Shown here: piece by piece, positions 1 through 8,391 of the stretch
Layout: every line of letters begins with the position of its first letter
How positions within the stretch are numbered: the first letter of the stretch is position 1
Source of the DNA: Planctomycetaceae bacterium UBA2972
Lineage (GTDB): Bacteria; Planctomycetota; Planctomycetia; Pirellulales; Pirellulaceae
Length of the DNA stretch: 36,308 nucleotides
Direction: 5' to 3'
NCBI GenBank assembly: GCA_002348315.1
Contig: DEAW01000004.1
Span: 56,021-92,328, forward strand
Notes under the pieces: generated by a model
What the model was told of the DNA's origin: nothing
Database searches by the model: none
What the model saw: the letters and a program-made list of their open reading frames with translations, nothing else
Program-made: the position numbers and the translations under genes

Positions 1-1556
1 GCTGCAAAACCGTAATAGTCCTGCTGGCTCCATTTTTCAAATGGATGATGATGACAGCGAGCACATTGGATTCGCAGTCCCAGGAACAGTTGAGCGGTAT
101 CTTCCACCTGTGCTGCCTGATCCTTCACTTCACGGAACCAGGTCACTGCAGGGTTGTCAGCAGGACTTCCGGTGGCCGTTACGATTTCACCTACGAACTG
201 GTCATAAGGCTTGTTGTCGTGAAGACTGTTGCGGATCCATTGGTAGAACGAGTAAGTGGAAATCTTATCGTTATCATTACGTCGCTTATTACGCAGAATT
301 GCACTCCACTTATTAGCAAAGTAATCTGCGTAATCAGTGCTAGCCAAAAGCTTGTCGATCCATTTGCTTCGCTTTTCAGGATCTTCACTCTGCAGGAACG
401 CTTCTGATTCTTCCAGCGTTGGTAAACGACCGGCGATATCGATCGTCACTCGTCGCAGGAACGATGCATCATCACTGATGCCTGACGCTGGCAATCCGAG
501 TCGTTGTAGTTTGCCAAATACGAGATCATCTACGTAGCCATTGGATTTTGGTAGGTTTTCAACTTCAATTCCCAAAGGAACGGTTGCTCGAAATACACCG
601 ACATGCCCCTGAAAGCGAGCCATCACAGCCACGCTTCCTGTTAACTTGCTAGTCGTAACCAAACCGTTAGGAGTGACTTCTGCCATTTCCGTGTCATTGG
701 AATCGAACGAAGTAGTCCGAGTGACATCTTCACTGGAGCCATCCGAGAAATAAGCAACAACGTTGATCTGCTGATCTGCTTCACGACCCATGAGTCGTTC
801 TTTTGGATAAACTTCGATGTGCGTTACCACAGGATCATCTGCATTACCGTAGGGCATTCCCTGTTCAATCCAACGGTACAGAAGTCGATAAGAAGCGGAT
901 TCGGGATCCAAACGAGCACCACCACCGTGTGGTAGAGTACCAGCACCCTTTTGCAACAGCAAACTGCGATCAGGAGCGGCTGGGAACAAACGTCGCCCCT
1001 TGGCTTCCTTCACAAGAAATTCAAAGTCCTCTGCAGGTTCAAACCCGAGCAGTGATAAACGGAAACCGTTTTGACCACCACTCTTACCGTGACAGCCACC
1101 ACCGTTACATCCAAATTTGGTGAACACTGGTGTGACCTGATTTGGAAAGTTGACTGGCAAGTCCACAACGATATTCGTCACGGTCACCTGAACACTGGCA
1201 TCCTGACCGGTTGCCGTCTTCACGTGAATCGTGGCATCACCTTCAGCAACAGGCGAAACGTAACCCGTTTCATCAATGCTGATGATTCCCTCTGGAGTGA
1301 TCGTAATTTCAGCATCGCGAGTTAAGTCACGAATCTGTCCGGAGGTATATTCTCCATTAACGATCAACTGCTGGCCGGCATCACGTCCGGAAATCAAAAC
1401 CTTACCGTCAACGGTTCGTCCGGTATCAATATAGATCTTTACCAGTTCACCAGGATCACCGAGCCCGGGAGCTACAAGCTCACTGTCAGCTGACATTAAC
1501 GGTTGAATAGAAAATGCTACTACTAGTAGTAACGCGCTTGTTAAAAGCTTCTGCAT
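1..1556 (-). CDS. DUF1549-type heme protein with Ig-like (BIG2) domains, 3' end outside window
   Basis: The reading frame is open from an ATG at 1556 to the left edge (518 codons seen, C-terminus missing). A good ribosome site, AAGGA, lies 8 bases upstream. The N-terminus is a signal peptide (MQKLLTSALLLVVAFS). A BIG2-like stretch follows at about residues 50-120, then a heme-like motif CNGGGCHGK, which is CX4CH rather than CXXCH. A second Ig-like stretch comes next, then the DUF1549 region ending in QCARCHHHPFEKWSQQDYY at the edge. Proteins of this architecture are typical of planctomycetes and are thought to be exported; their biochemical role is unsettled. A DUF1553 domain probably lies beyond the edge, and a DUF1501 gene often follows such genes; both points are inference. 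Family assignment is confident, function is not. Confidence 0.85.
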   Translation of the reverse strand, partial: MQKLLTSALLLVVAFSIQPLMSADSELVAPGLGDPGELVKIYIDTGRTVDGKVLISGRDAGQQLIVNGEYTSGQIRDLTRDAEITITPEGIISIDETGYVSPVAEGDATIHVKTATGQDASVQVTVTNIVVDLPVNFPNQVTPVFTKFGCNGGGCHGKSGGQNGFRLSLLGFEPAEDFEFLVKEAKGRRLFPAAPDRSLLLQKGAGTLPHGGGARLDPESASYRLLYRWIEQGMPYGNADDPVVTHIEVYPKERLMGREADQQINVVAYFSDGSSEDVTRTTSFDSNDTEMAEVTPNGLVTTSKLTGSVAVMARFQGHVGVFRATVPLGIEVENLPKSNGYVDDLVFGKLQRLGLPASGISDDASFLRRVTIDIAGRLPTLEESEAFLQSEDPEKRSKWIDKLLASTDYADYFANKWSAILRNKRRNDNDKISTYSFYQWIRNSLHDNKPYDQFVGEIVTATGSPADNPAVTWFREVKDQAAQVEDTAQLFLGLRIQCARCHHHPFEKWSQQDYYGFA

Positions 1557-1784
1557 CGTAGTGTCCTTACAAAAACATCCCGAGGGAACAGGGAATTCCA
1601 CCGCGTAAGATGTAGGAGGGAAACAAATTCGGTCACATCGAAATATTGCTATATGTCTTTTTTATAAACCTAACCACGTCCAACATGCTTAGATTCACTT
1701 CTATAACTATAACAGCTAACTCTAATATTTGCCAAATTCTTCAGTTCAGAACAACACCAATCTGACCAATTTAGCACCACAGAG

Positions 1785-1821
1785 CATGCCTAACCCCGCA
1801 CGGTGGGGGGTGCATGGCATG
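1785..1821 (-). terminator. Hairpin downstream of the cyclophilin gene, no T-tract
   Basis: An inverted repeat CATGCC (1785-1790) / GGCATG (1816-1821) encloses a second C-run/G-run pairing, ACCCC / GGGGT. It starts 13 bases after the cyclophilin stop codon. No T-tract follows on the minus strand, so this may be a weak terminator or a 3'-end stabilising hairpin rather than a canonical intrinsic terminator. Confidence 0.35.
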
Positions 1822-1833
1822 TTTACACGGCCC

Positions 1834-2352
1834 TTAACTGTTTGAACTGATTTCGATTCCAGTAACCTGGATCGGCGTCAGTGGCCGGTCGCCAGGGGCC
1901 GTGGCGGTATTTCCAATACTCATCACCACATCCATACCTTCGGTAACCTTGCCAAAAACCGGGTGCTTACTTGGTCCTGGGCTGAACCAATCTAAATAAT
2001 GGTTGTGCACCGTATTAATGAAGAACTGACACCCGCCACTGTTTGGCTGGCCGGTATTTGCCATCGAAAGCGTCCCTGGCTCATTTGAGAACTGAGCGTC
2101 TTCCGGGTGCTCATCCTGAATCGTACCATGTGGACTCTGCCCCGTTCCGGCTGCCGGATGATTCGGATCCTTACTGTGTGGACAGCCAAACTGAATCATA
2201 AAATCTTTAATCACTCGGTGAAAGTGCAGACCGTTATAAAACCCTTCTTCGGCAAGTCGAATAAAGTTTCCAGCGGTCACTGGCATTTTCTCTGTAAAGA
2301 GCTCAACCGTAATATCGCCCTCGGTGGTATAAATCGTTGCTGTAGAATTCAA
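1834..2352 (-). CDS. Peptidyl-prolyl cis-trans isomerase, cyclophilin type
   Basis: A 172-residue single-domain cyclophilin that catalyses proline cis-trans isomerisation in protein folding. Family motifs are clear: FHRVIKDFMIQFG with the catalytic Arg, then MANTGQPNSGGCQFFI, then a VFGKVTEGMDVV segment near the C-terminus. The frame is open further upstream to 2475 inside aat, but those codons give no cyclophilin sequence. I chose the TTG at 2352 because AGGGAG lies 6 bases upstream and the domain starts directly after it. No signal peptide is visible, so it is probably cytoplasmic. It lies 97 bases downstream of aat on the same strand and may be co-transcribed with it. Confidence 0.92.
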   Translation of the reverse strand: MNSTATIYTTEGDITVELFTEKMPVTAGNFIRLAEEGFYNGLHFHRVIKDFMIQFGCPHSKDPNHPAAGTGQSPHGTIQDEHPEDAQFSNEPGTLSMANTGQPNSGGCQFFINTVHNHYLDWFSPGPSKHPVFGKVTEGMDVVMSIGNTATAPGDRPLTPIQVTGIEISSNS

Positions 2353-2449
2353 AGTGAACTCCCTATATTGTTTTGATGTTTCCTGCCGTCCGGCGACCCC
2401 TGCAAACTTGCCAGGGCCGAAAGAACTGATCTCATTTGTTAATTTACGA

Positions 2450-3172
2450 TTACCACGAATCGTGCCGGCTATCAATCACCCCGAAGTCAGCAGGAGCCGA
2501 CAACCCGCGTTGGAGAATCTCAAGATAACTCTCTCTCTCGATAAAGCTTGCACCAAGCGATTCACAATGCCCGGTCATTTGCTGGATATCCATCAGATCA
2601 AATCCCTGTCGCTGCAAATGTTTCAATAGCACACATAATCCGGCCTTCGATGCATCGCTCACTTTATAAAACATCGATTCTCCGGAGAAGATACGACCAA
2701 ACGCAACCCCGTAAATCCCCCCAACCAACACGTCGTTTTCCCAGACTTCGACACTGTGTACCTTCCCTTGTGCATGCAACTCCCGATAAACACTATTCAT
2801 TTCCGCTGTGATCCATGTACCATGTTCCAATGCACCATCAATTCTCCGGCTCTCGGCACACCCGCTTATCACCGCATCGAACGCTTCATTACTAGTCACG
2901 CGAAAACGTCCACTGCGAATCTTCCTGGCCAGACGACGAGGCACATGAACCTGACTCCACTGAAACACTGCCCGGGGCTGTGGACTACACCAGGCTGTTA
3001 ACATCTCATCATCAAACTCTATTGGCCAGGGGAAGATTCCCTGCAGATATGCAGAATAAACCCAGATTGGATTTAGCAATCCTCCAACTGCGACAACCCC
3101 TTGCTCGTTCGCCGTCCGCGGATCGGGGAACTCAAAATATCCAAGTCCGGAATTCTCGACTGAATCGTTCAC
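2450..3172 (-). CDS. aat: Leucyl/phenylalanyl-tRNA-protein transferase
   Basis: A 240-residue protein of normal family length. It transfers Leu or Phe from aminoacyl-tRNA to proteins with N-terminal Arg or Lys, which makes them N-degron substrates for ClpS/ClpAP in the cytoplasm. Diagnostic blocks are GIFPWP, AWCSPQPRAVF (usually WWSP), the central HSVEVWENDVLVGGIYG, GRIFSGESMF and the C-terminal MTGHCESLGA. The ATG at 3172 is the natural start, since the next residues lead directly into the FPDP block. Its promoter region (3173-3329) is shared with the divergent protease gene. Family assignment is near certain. Confidence 0.96.
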   Translation of the reverse strand: MNDSVENSGLGYFEFPDPRTANEQGVVAVGGLLNPIWVYSAYLQGIFPWPIEFDDEMLTAWCSPQPRAVFQWSQVHVPRRLARKIRSGRFRVTSNEAFDAVISGCAESRRIDGALEHGTWITAEMNSVYRELHAQGKVHSVEVWENDVLVGGIYGVAFGRIFSGESMFYKVSDASKAGLCVLLKHLQRQGFDLMDIQQMTGHCESLGASFIERESYLEILQRGLSAPADFGVIDSRHDSW

Positions 3173-3248
3173 GTCGTTATTCGTTTCTCACAGTTCCCGG
3201 GACGTTCTGGTTGACATCGACATCTAAAATGTATGTGATTTTTTGTAT

Positions 3249-3277
3249 TCGTCGCCTCTGGTTGATACCGCTATAAT
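3249..3277 (+). promoter_or_regulatory. Candidate sigma-70-type promoter for the HtrA-like protease
   Basis: A perfect TATAAT at 3272-3277 lies 52 bases before the chosen ATG (3330), but the -35 region at 17-base spacing is poor. An alternative upstream pair is TTGACA (3211-3216) with TGTGAT (3234-3239) at 17 bases. Either could drive the protease gene. No mapping data are available. Confidence 0.35.
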
Positions 3278-3329
3278 AACAGAAGCCCGTTTGGGACCTA
3301 ATCGCACCCTTTCCAGGTCATGTTATTTC

Positions 3330-4595
3330 ATGGATCACCACGACAACACGCTCGACGAAGACGCAACTCCGTTGTCGCTCCACACTCACTCCGAATCGCA
3401 ACAGGGGCAACCCCGCAGTGCCACTTCGGGCGACATGGCGATGGCTGCCATCAAATATCGGTTCGCCCGACTAGTCATAACGACACTGACGTTACTGCTA
3501 TTTGTCTTCGGCACGCCTTACCTGGTTCAACAAATCCAATATTCGCTCGAATATGGAAAAATCAAGGCTCGCTATGATGCCGCCAGGGTACAGCTTTCCT
3601 CGGGCATCAATGAATCCGTATCCCAGCGTTCTGAATTGGTCTCCAACAAAGTCATGCCTAGTGTCGTGCATATCCACACTGCGGCGTTTGACATGCAGTC
3701 TCGTCAAAACGAACGTGTCCTCCCCGAATCGAATTTATTCCCTTCGCGTGGACAGGGCTCAGGAATCGTCGTTTCCACAGACGGCTACATCCTCACAAAC
3801 CGACACGTAATCGAAGACTCAAGTCTGGTCTATGTACACCTCGCCGATCAATCTCGGCATACCGCGGAAATCATTGGAGTCGACAAGCTAACCGATCTGG
3901 CACTCATTAAAATCGAACAGTCCGATCTCATCCCTGTGGAATGGGCACCCCGTGATGCCGTTCAAGTGGGAACGATGGTCTGGGCCATGGGTAGCCCATT
4001 CGGACTCGAGCAGTCGATCACTTTCGGAATCATCAGCGCCACACACCGCACTGCTAAAGTGGGAACGCTTTATCAGGATTTCCTACAAACCGATGCGGCC
4101 GTGAATCCCGGTAACTCGGGCGGCCCCCTGGTGAACGAAAACGGTCAACTCATTGGTGTTAACACCGCCATTGTTGGTGACGCCTATCAGGGCATCAGTT
4201 TCGCGGTTCCTGGTTATGTCGCCAGAAACATCGTCGAACGACTGGAAAAAGACGGACGTGTCTCACGCGGATGGCTGGGACTGTCGCTTTCGAATCCAAC
4301 CGAAAAAACGCTCAATGCACATCAACTCGAACTCCCAACCGGACAACTCTCTCTAGGAGCTGAAGTCACCGGGTTCGCTCCAAGCTATTCCCCGGGCTAT
4401 GCTGCGGGAGTACAACTCAACGACCTCATCATACAATTCAACGAGACTCCCGTGGAATCAACCACTCATCTCATCCAAACAATCGGTGCAACGCCCGGAG
4501 GCCGCAAAGCTGTCCTCAAAATAAGACGCATGATTGATGGTGCATCGCAGGAACTGGAGATCGAACTTTCGCTCGGTGAACGACCTGTCGATTAA
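3330..4595 (+). CDS. HtrA/Deg-like trypsin-type serine protease with membrane anchor and PDZ domain
   Basis: A 421-residue membrane-anchored protease that probably faces the periplasm and degrades misfolded proteins. An N-terminal cytoplasmic stretch of about 45 residues, rich in His and Ser, precedes one membrane segment (about residues 49-66). The trypsin fold follows with the triad His159 (ILTNRHVIED), Asp189 (LTDLALIK) and Ser263 (NPGNSGGPL). One PDZ domain occupies about residues 320-415. The frame is open upstream to a TTG at 3243, but the ATG at 3330 gives the usual topology and no family sequence lies before it. DegQ/DegS-like proteases with one PDZ domain are the closest description; calling it DegS would go beyond the evidence. 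Confidence 0.93.
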   Translation: MDHHDNTLDEDATPLSLHTHSESQQGQPRSATSGDMAMAAIKYRFARLVITTLTLLLFVFGTPYLVQQIQYSLEYGKIKARYDAARVQLSSGINESVSQRSELVSNKVMPSVVHIHTAAFDMQSRQNERVLPESNLFPSRGQGSGIVVSTDGYILTNRHVIEDSSLVYVHLADQSRHTAEIIGVDKLTDLALIKIEQSDLIPVEWAPRDAVQVGTMVWAMGSPFGLEQSITFGIISATHRTAKVGTLYQDFLQTDAAVNPGNSGGPLVNENGQLIGVNTAIVGDAYQGISFAVPGYVARNIVERLEKDGRVSRGWLGLSLSNPTEKTLNAHQLELPTGQLSLGAEVTGFAPSYSPGYAAGVQLNDLIIQFNETPVESTTHLIQTIGATPGGRKAVLKIRRMIDGASQELEIELSLGERPVD

Positions 4596-4598
4596 CAC

Positions 4599-4637
4599 AA
4601 CGCTTCAGGCGTTCACCCATTCAACCGGCTGAGGTTG
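4599..4637 (+). terminator. Two small hairpins between convergent genes
   Basis: AACGC/GCGTT with a 5-base loop (4599-4613) is followed by CAACC/GGTTG with a 6-base loop (4622-4637). They lie just after the protease stop codon, in the 117-base gap before the convergent deacetylase stop. No T-tract is present, so termination is only suggested. Confidence 0.3.
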
Positions 4638-4712
4638 TAATTCCTCATCCGGTCGCCCGCCAGCATCGACCCGGCCGCTCCCTAAATAAAGTGCCAAGAT
4701 TGCTAAAAACTG

Positions 4713-6437
4713 TTATTTGTCCTTTGGATGCTCCAGTACTCCTTCATCCCAAAGACGATTCATCTCACGCTCAACATCATTTCCTTCATAAAACGAGACC
4801 CAGCCGCGAATTGTCTGACTCGCACCAGGTTCAAGATCTTCAAACTGGGGATCGCTATGTAGACAGGGACAATGAATATTGCCCCAGGACCTTTTTACTT
4901 TTTCCCAGGAATAAATCACCCAACGATTCTCGGCCTCATTGCCGCAGGCTGTGAAGTACATTGTATTGCGACGATGTTCCAGCGACTGACTGTTAAAACC
5001 AGTCATCCTCGCCAACATAATGCAATTTTGCGTGTCCAAACCGGACAACATTTCAGAGGAATTATTCACGACCTCCATTTCCAGTCCAACCGACGCCTGA
5101 CGTGGGTAAACCCTCGTCTTAATCAATACTCCGTTGGGAAGCTTGATTACGTTCTCAAGACCATCTTTGATGGGAGTCCATTCCGAGGGCTGCACTATCT
5201 GCTCTGATCGATCCCACCGAGTAGGGACATCTTCATGCGCCAGATACAGCAACTCACGGCCGGAGCCTTTGCTATGCCACATCGCTTCAGGGATATCGAC
5301 CACTAAATAGTCTGCGTCATCCCAGGGGCTGAAAATACTAACTTTTGTCTCTCTTCGAGGACGGTACTCGCCGTCACGAAACCCAAGTCGGGGATGACGC
5401 CCCCCCGGATAGGGTAACACTTCCAATGCACTTCTCTGTTTCCAACTCGCCTTCACATCACCTGCTCGATTCATCGCCCGCTGCATCGTCGCCGCATCCA
5501 ACCCTGTCACCATTCGTGATTCGGCCACCGTATAATCATGACGCTTCATGATTGCAGACCAGTGCATCAGTTCCTGCTTCGACTCTGGCACTCTAAATTC
5601 ATCCCGGCTACGTCCGGCCTTCATAAGCGTCTGCCGATCTGTTATCACCTCGTCTTCAACCACCGGCAACAATCCGCCTGCGAGATATTTCTCAAGATCA
5701 CGCAACGCCACTACCTTGTAGTCATTTACCTTTAAATAGTGCATGTACGATCGAAACTTATCTTCTGTCGTGCTTACCCAATCATGAGCACCATCAGGGA
5801 CGCCGTGAAACTGCAAAATGGCAATCCGACCAAACTGAGCCTGCTTCACTCCCCGCTCAAAATCCGCAAAAGTCCAGTCCGGGCGAGCATCTGCCGCCGA
5901 AGGCAACAATAACGGGTGATCAAAACCGGGTTCTACCGCCACTCCTTTGCCCTCCGTATACGCATACTCAGGCGTGCCTCCGCGCCGGGCATACTGGATC
6001 CCCATCTCCTGCAGCCACGAAATCATATCCCTGGAAAACTTGTTTCCGGGGTATGCAAAACTGATCGGGCGGGGAATTTCATATTGCTGACAGCGTTGAT
6101 TAATCGCTTCAAGCTGTTGGCGATAATTCTCTTTGCTGATCGCCACATGATCCCGCGTGTGATTTCCGATCTCGAATCCATCTTTACTGAGCGTGGCAAT
6201 TTGCTCCCACGTCATGTAGTTCTCTTTGTCTTTCTCAAAGTCAAAGCCCTCGGTGATAAAAAAGGTCGCTCCAAAGCCATACTTTTTAAGAATCGGACGC
6301 ACCGTCGTGTAATGACTTCGCACCGAATCATCAAAGGTTAACACAACCAATTTGTCCGGCACTGCCTCCTGAGCTCCTACTGACTCAGCCAACGCACATA
6401 ACAAACAAACGAACAGTCTTAGCCTGGTTCCCATCAT
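4713..6437 (-). CDS. Secreted polysaccharide deacetylase with unassigned C-terminal domain
   Basis: A 574-residue exported protein. A signal peptide (about residues 1-22) ends in VGAQ. The NodB-type carbohydrate esterase 4 domain occupies about residues 28-255: LTFDDS (Asp36, Asp37), GNHTRDH (metal ligands His93 and His97), FAYPGNKFS, and LQFHGVP near the end. Such enzymes remove N- or O-acetyl groups from peptidoglycan, chitin or similar glycans. The C-terminal half (about 300-574) has beta-rich, Trp-containing sequence that I do not recognise. The start ATG overlaps the TGA of the upstream kinase gene (ATGA, 6434-6437), so translation is probably coupled. The substrate cannot be deduced. 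Confidence 0.88.
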   Translation of the reverse strand: MMGTRLRLFVCLLCALAESVGAQEAVPDKLVVLTFDDSVRSHYTTVRPILKKYGFGATFFITEGFDFEKDKENYMTWEQIATLSKDGFEIGNHTRDHVAISKENYRQQLEAINQRCQQYEIPRPISFAYPGNKFSRDMISWLQEMGIQYARRGGTPEYAYTEGKGVAVEPGFDHPLLLPSAADARPDWTFADFERGVKQAQFGRIAILQFHGVPDGAHDWVSTTEDKFRSYMHYLKVNDYKVVALRDLEKYLAGGLLPVVEDEVITDRQTLMKAGRSRDEFRVPESKQELMHWSAIMKRHDYTVAESRMVTGLDAATMQRAMNRAGDVKASWKQRSALEVLPYPGGRHPRLGFRDGEYRPRRETKVSIFSPWDDADYLVVDIPEAMWHSKGSGRELLYLAHEDVPTRWDRSEQIVQPSEWTPIKDGLENVIKLPNGVLIKTRVYPRQASVGLEMEVVNNSSEMLSGLDTQNCIMLARMTGFNSQSLEHRRNTMYFTACGNEAENRWVIYSWEKVKRSWGNIHCPCLHSDPQFEDLEPGASQTIRGWVSFYEGNDVEREMNRLWDEGVLEHPKDK

Positions 6438-7084
6438 AGAGCCCCCTTTAATGTCACTCGTGTGCCTTCACCACGAACCGAATCAACCACCAGTTCCAAT
6501 CCATATGTCCTGGCCCGCTGAATCGCCGTACAAAGACCAAAGGATTCTTCAGGTACATTTCCTGGATCAAATCCACAGCCCGCATCGTCCACCTCCACTA
6601 ACCACTCCGACTTCCCGAGCCGAACAGTCACTGTGACTCGCTGTGCCTGACTATGCTTCCTCGCATTCCACACCAATTCCCGCACAATCCGATCGACAGC
6701 CTCGCTCACATCGGCCTCGAGTCCGGCAATGATCGATTCCCCGTCAAGCACTACCTCAAACCCTGGTTCACTAAACTCATGACATAAGCCTTCCAATCCG
6801 CCGGTGTTTAACAATGGCGTCGGCGCATCGGTCTGCAGAATATTTCGCACCTGCCCCACCGCCTGCTCCAATGACTGATCCAACTCTTCCAACAGTTCAG
6901 CCTGCTGAGCGGGTAACCCGGGCGTACCAAGCATTGCTTGAATCTGCATCCGAGCGGCAATCACGCGTTGTAACGGACCGTCATGCAATTCATGTTCGAT
7001 TGTCGTCAATCGCTCTTCACACAACGCCAATTCACGCTGTAACGATGCGATCAATCGATCGCGTCCGGCAAGTTCTTCCTGCAT
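6434..7084 (-). CDS. Orphan cytoplasmic histidine kinase (HisKA_3/HATPase)
   Basis: A 216-residue minimal sensor kinase. A short coiled coil (1-30) leads to the dimerisation/phosphoacceptor block HELHDGPLQR, where His34 is the expected phosphorylated residue as in NarL/DesK-type kinases. The ATP-binding domain carries the N-box ELVWNARKH (Asn140), the G1 box DDAGCGF (166-172) and SFGL/GEGT. No membrane segment or sensory domain is present, so the signal must come from a partner. The ATG at 7084 abuts the TAA of the upstream membrane protein gene, and the end overlaps the deacetylase start. No response regulator lies in the window. The membrane protein is the obvious candidate sensor, but this is inference from gene order. 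Confidence 0.9.
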   Translation of the reverse strand: MQEELAGRDRLIASLQRELALCEERLTTIEHELHDGPLQRVIAARMQIQAMLGTPGLPAQQAELLEELDQSLEQAVGQVRNILQTDAPTPLLNTGGLEGLCHEFSEPGFEVVLDGESIIAGLEADVSEAVDRIVRELVWNARKHSQAQRVTVTVRLGKSEWLVEVDDAGCGFDPGNVPEESFGLCTAIQRARTYGLELVVDSVRGEGTRVTLKGAL

Positions 7085-8233
7085 TTAGCTTGTCTCCAGA
7101 TGAGCGAACAAGTCTTTCCTCACTGCCGGATTACTGATTTTCCAAATCGCTCCATCAACGAAGAAATGATGCAGGTTTATGGACACGACTAACATTTCCA
7201 CAGCCGACTGGTAGGACACTGCATATTCCAGTTGCATGCCGACAACACCAGGCAACTCCAACACGACATACCCCACTGCCAACAAGGCGGTATAAACAAA
7301 GATGCTTTTACGTATTCCCGAATTGGCGATCTTTCTTTCGGCGACGTTAGATTCAACCCGAGTTGTCACTACCAGATATTGCAACGCGTGCGCCAATTGA
7401 ACGAACACGACCACCCCCACCACATCATGGTAATTCATAATCGCATAATACCAGACGTAAATTGCCACCCACGGAACGATCGCATTCAGCGGAATCCGGC
7501 GGCCGGTACGCTTCGATGCGTTATAAAACCCAAGGCCACCAAGAATAAAAAACGGAAAAGCCAGCATCGGGATAAACGGAGTTACACTTACACAAAAGTC
7601 TCTAAACGCTTGATTCTTCATTAAGGGAGAGGAAGCCAGGTACAACAAACCGTGAATTACCACCAATACGATCGCCCCACTTTTTATTAGCCATTTTTCT
7701 TTTGAATCCAGCCGCACCTGCCCAAGATAAAGGTAGGTCGACATAATCCCCCAGGCCTGCAGGTTATAGTGCCAACCCAAATAGAGAATCAGCCCCACTG
7801 ACATCACCAGATAAAGAATACCGCCAACACTCACTCCCCCGGCATCCGTCGCCTCGCCAACACTGCTAAGCATCACGACGATACTCAACAACCCAAGAAG
7901 AATCGGCACACGCACCGAGGACCACTTGTACGTCTGTATCTGTTCTCTGGAGCGATACAGTAAGCGATACGAAGCCATAAAATGCGGGTGATTGATGATG
8001 ATCGTTAACAGCCAAAACAGCGTCAACGAATCGAAGTTCCCTCCCCGCGGTCCCTGTAAGTTATTTTCAATCGCGAACGAACGTGAGAACTGTTGCCACC
8101 ACTGGTGACTTGCCGGAAGAAAAACCAAAGCCAGTATGACCACAATCACCGACAGACCACCGAGTCCGAGGAAATCCACGAACGGGTTCCAGATCACTCT
8201 GGACTTTGGCTCTTTGAGTGCTTTGTCAGCCAT
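7085..8233 (-). CDS. Polytopic membrane protein with conserved-looking His motifs, unknown function
   Basis: A 382-residue integral membrane protein with roughly nine to ten hydrophobic segments. I do not recognise a named family with certainty. Striking His-containing motifs sit at segment ends: NHPHF (81-85), WHYNLQ (154-159), NYHD (267-270), AHALQYLV (281-288) and NLHHFFVDGAIWK (353-365). Such an arrangement is compatible with a membrane metal site, as in membrane di-iron enzymes or Brp/Blh-like proteins, but that is speculation. It is the first gene of a three-gene unit. Its TAA is directly followed by the kinase ATG, so it may act as the sensor for the kinase or as an enzyme under its control. 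The GTG/ATG choice is not critical; the ATG at 8233 fits. Confidence 0.85.
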   Translation of the reverse strand: MADKALKEPKSRVIWNPFVDFLGLGGLSVIVVILALVFLPASHQWWQQFSRSFAIENNLQGPRGGNFDSLTLFWLLTIIINHPHFMASYRLLYRSREQIQTYKWSSVRVPILLGLLSIVVMLSSVGEATDAGGVSVGGILYLVMSVGLILYLGWHYNLQAWGIMSTYLYLGQVRLDSKEKWLIKSGAIVLVVIHGLLYLASSPLMKNQAFRDFCVSVTPFIPMLAFPFFILGGLGFYNASKRTGRRIPLNAIVPWVAIYVWYYAIMNYHDVVGVVVFVQLAHALQYLVVTTRVESNVAERKIANSGIRKSIFVYTALLAVGYVVLELPGVVGMQLEYAVSYQSAVEMLVVSINLHHFFVDGAIWKISNPAVRKDLFAHLETS

Positions 8234-8391
8234 ACGTCGTTAATATTCCCTGCCAATGATGGGTTTCAGAGCGCTCAGAATACCAAATCACGGCCCCCTA
8301 CGTCCTCCCCGATTTCTCTTCCAATGTTAAATAATCGGAGTGCTTTCGGTTAGTTAGCTATCCACCAATGTAACTGACAGGAGTCGAAACC

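Noticed and set aside
41..537. Several small plus-strand open frames at the left edge
   Set aside because: They are shadows of the minus-strand DUF1549 gene, whose frame is open to the edge with family motifs.
3243..3329. Upstream TTG start for the HtrA-like protease
   Set aside because: The 29 extra residues show no family sequence and cover the candidate -10 element; the ATG at 3330 is more sensible.
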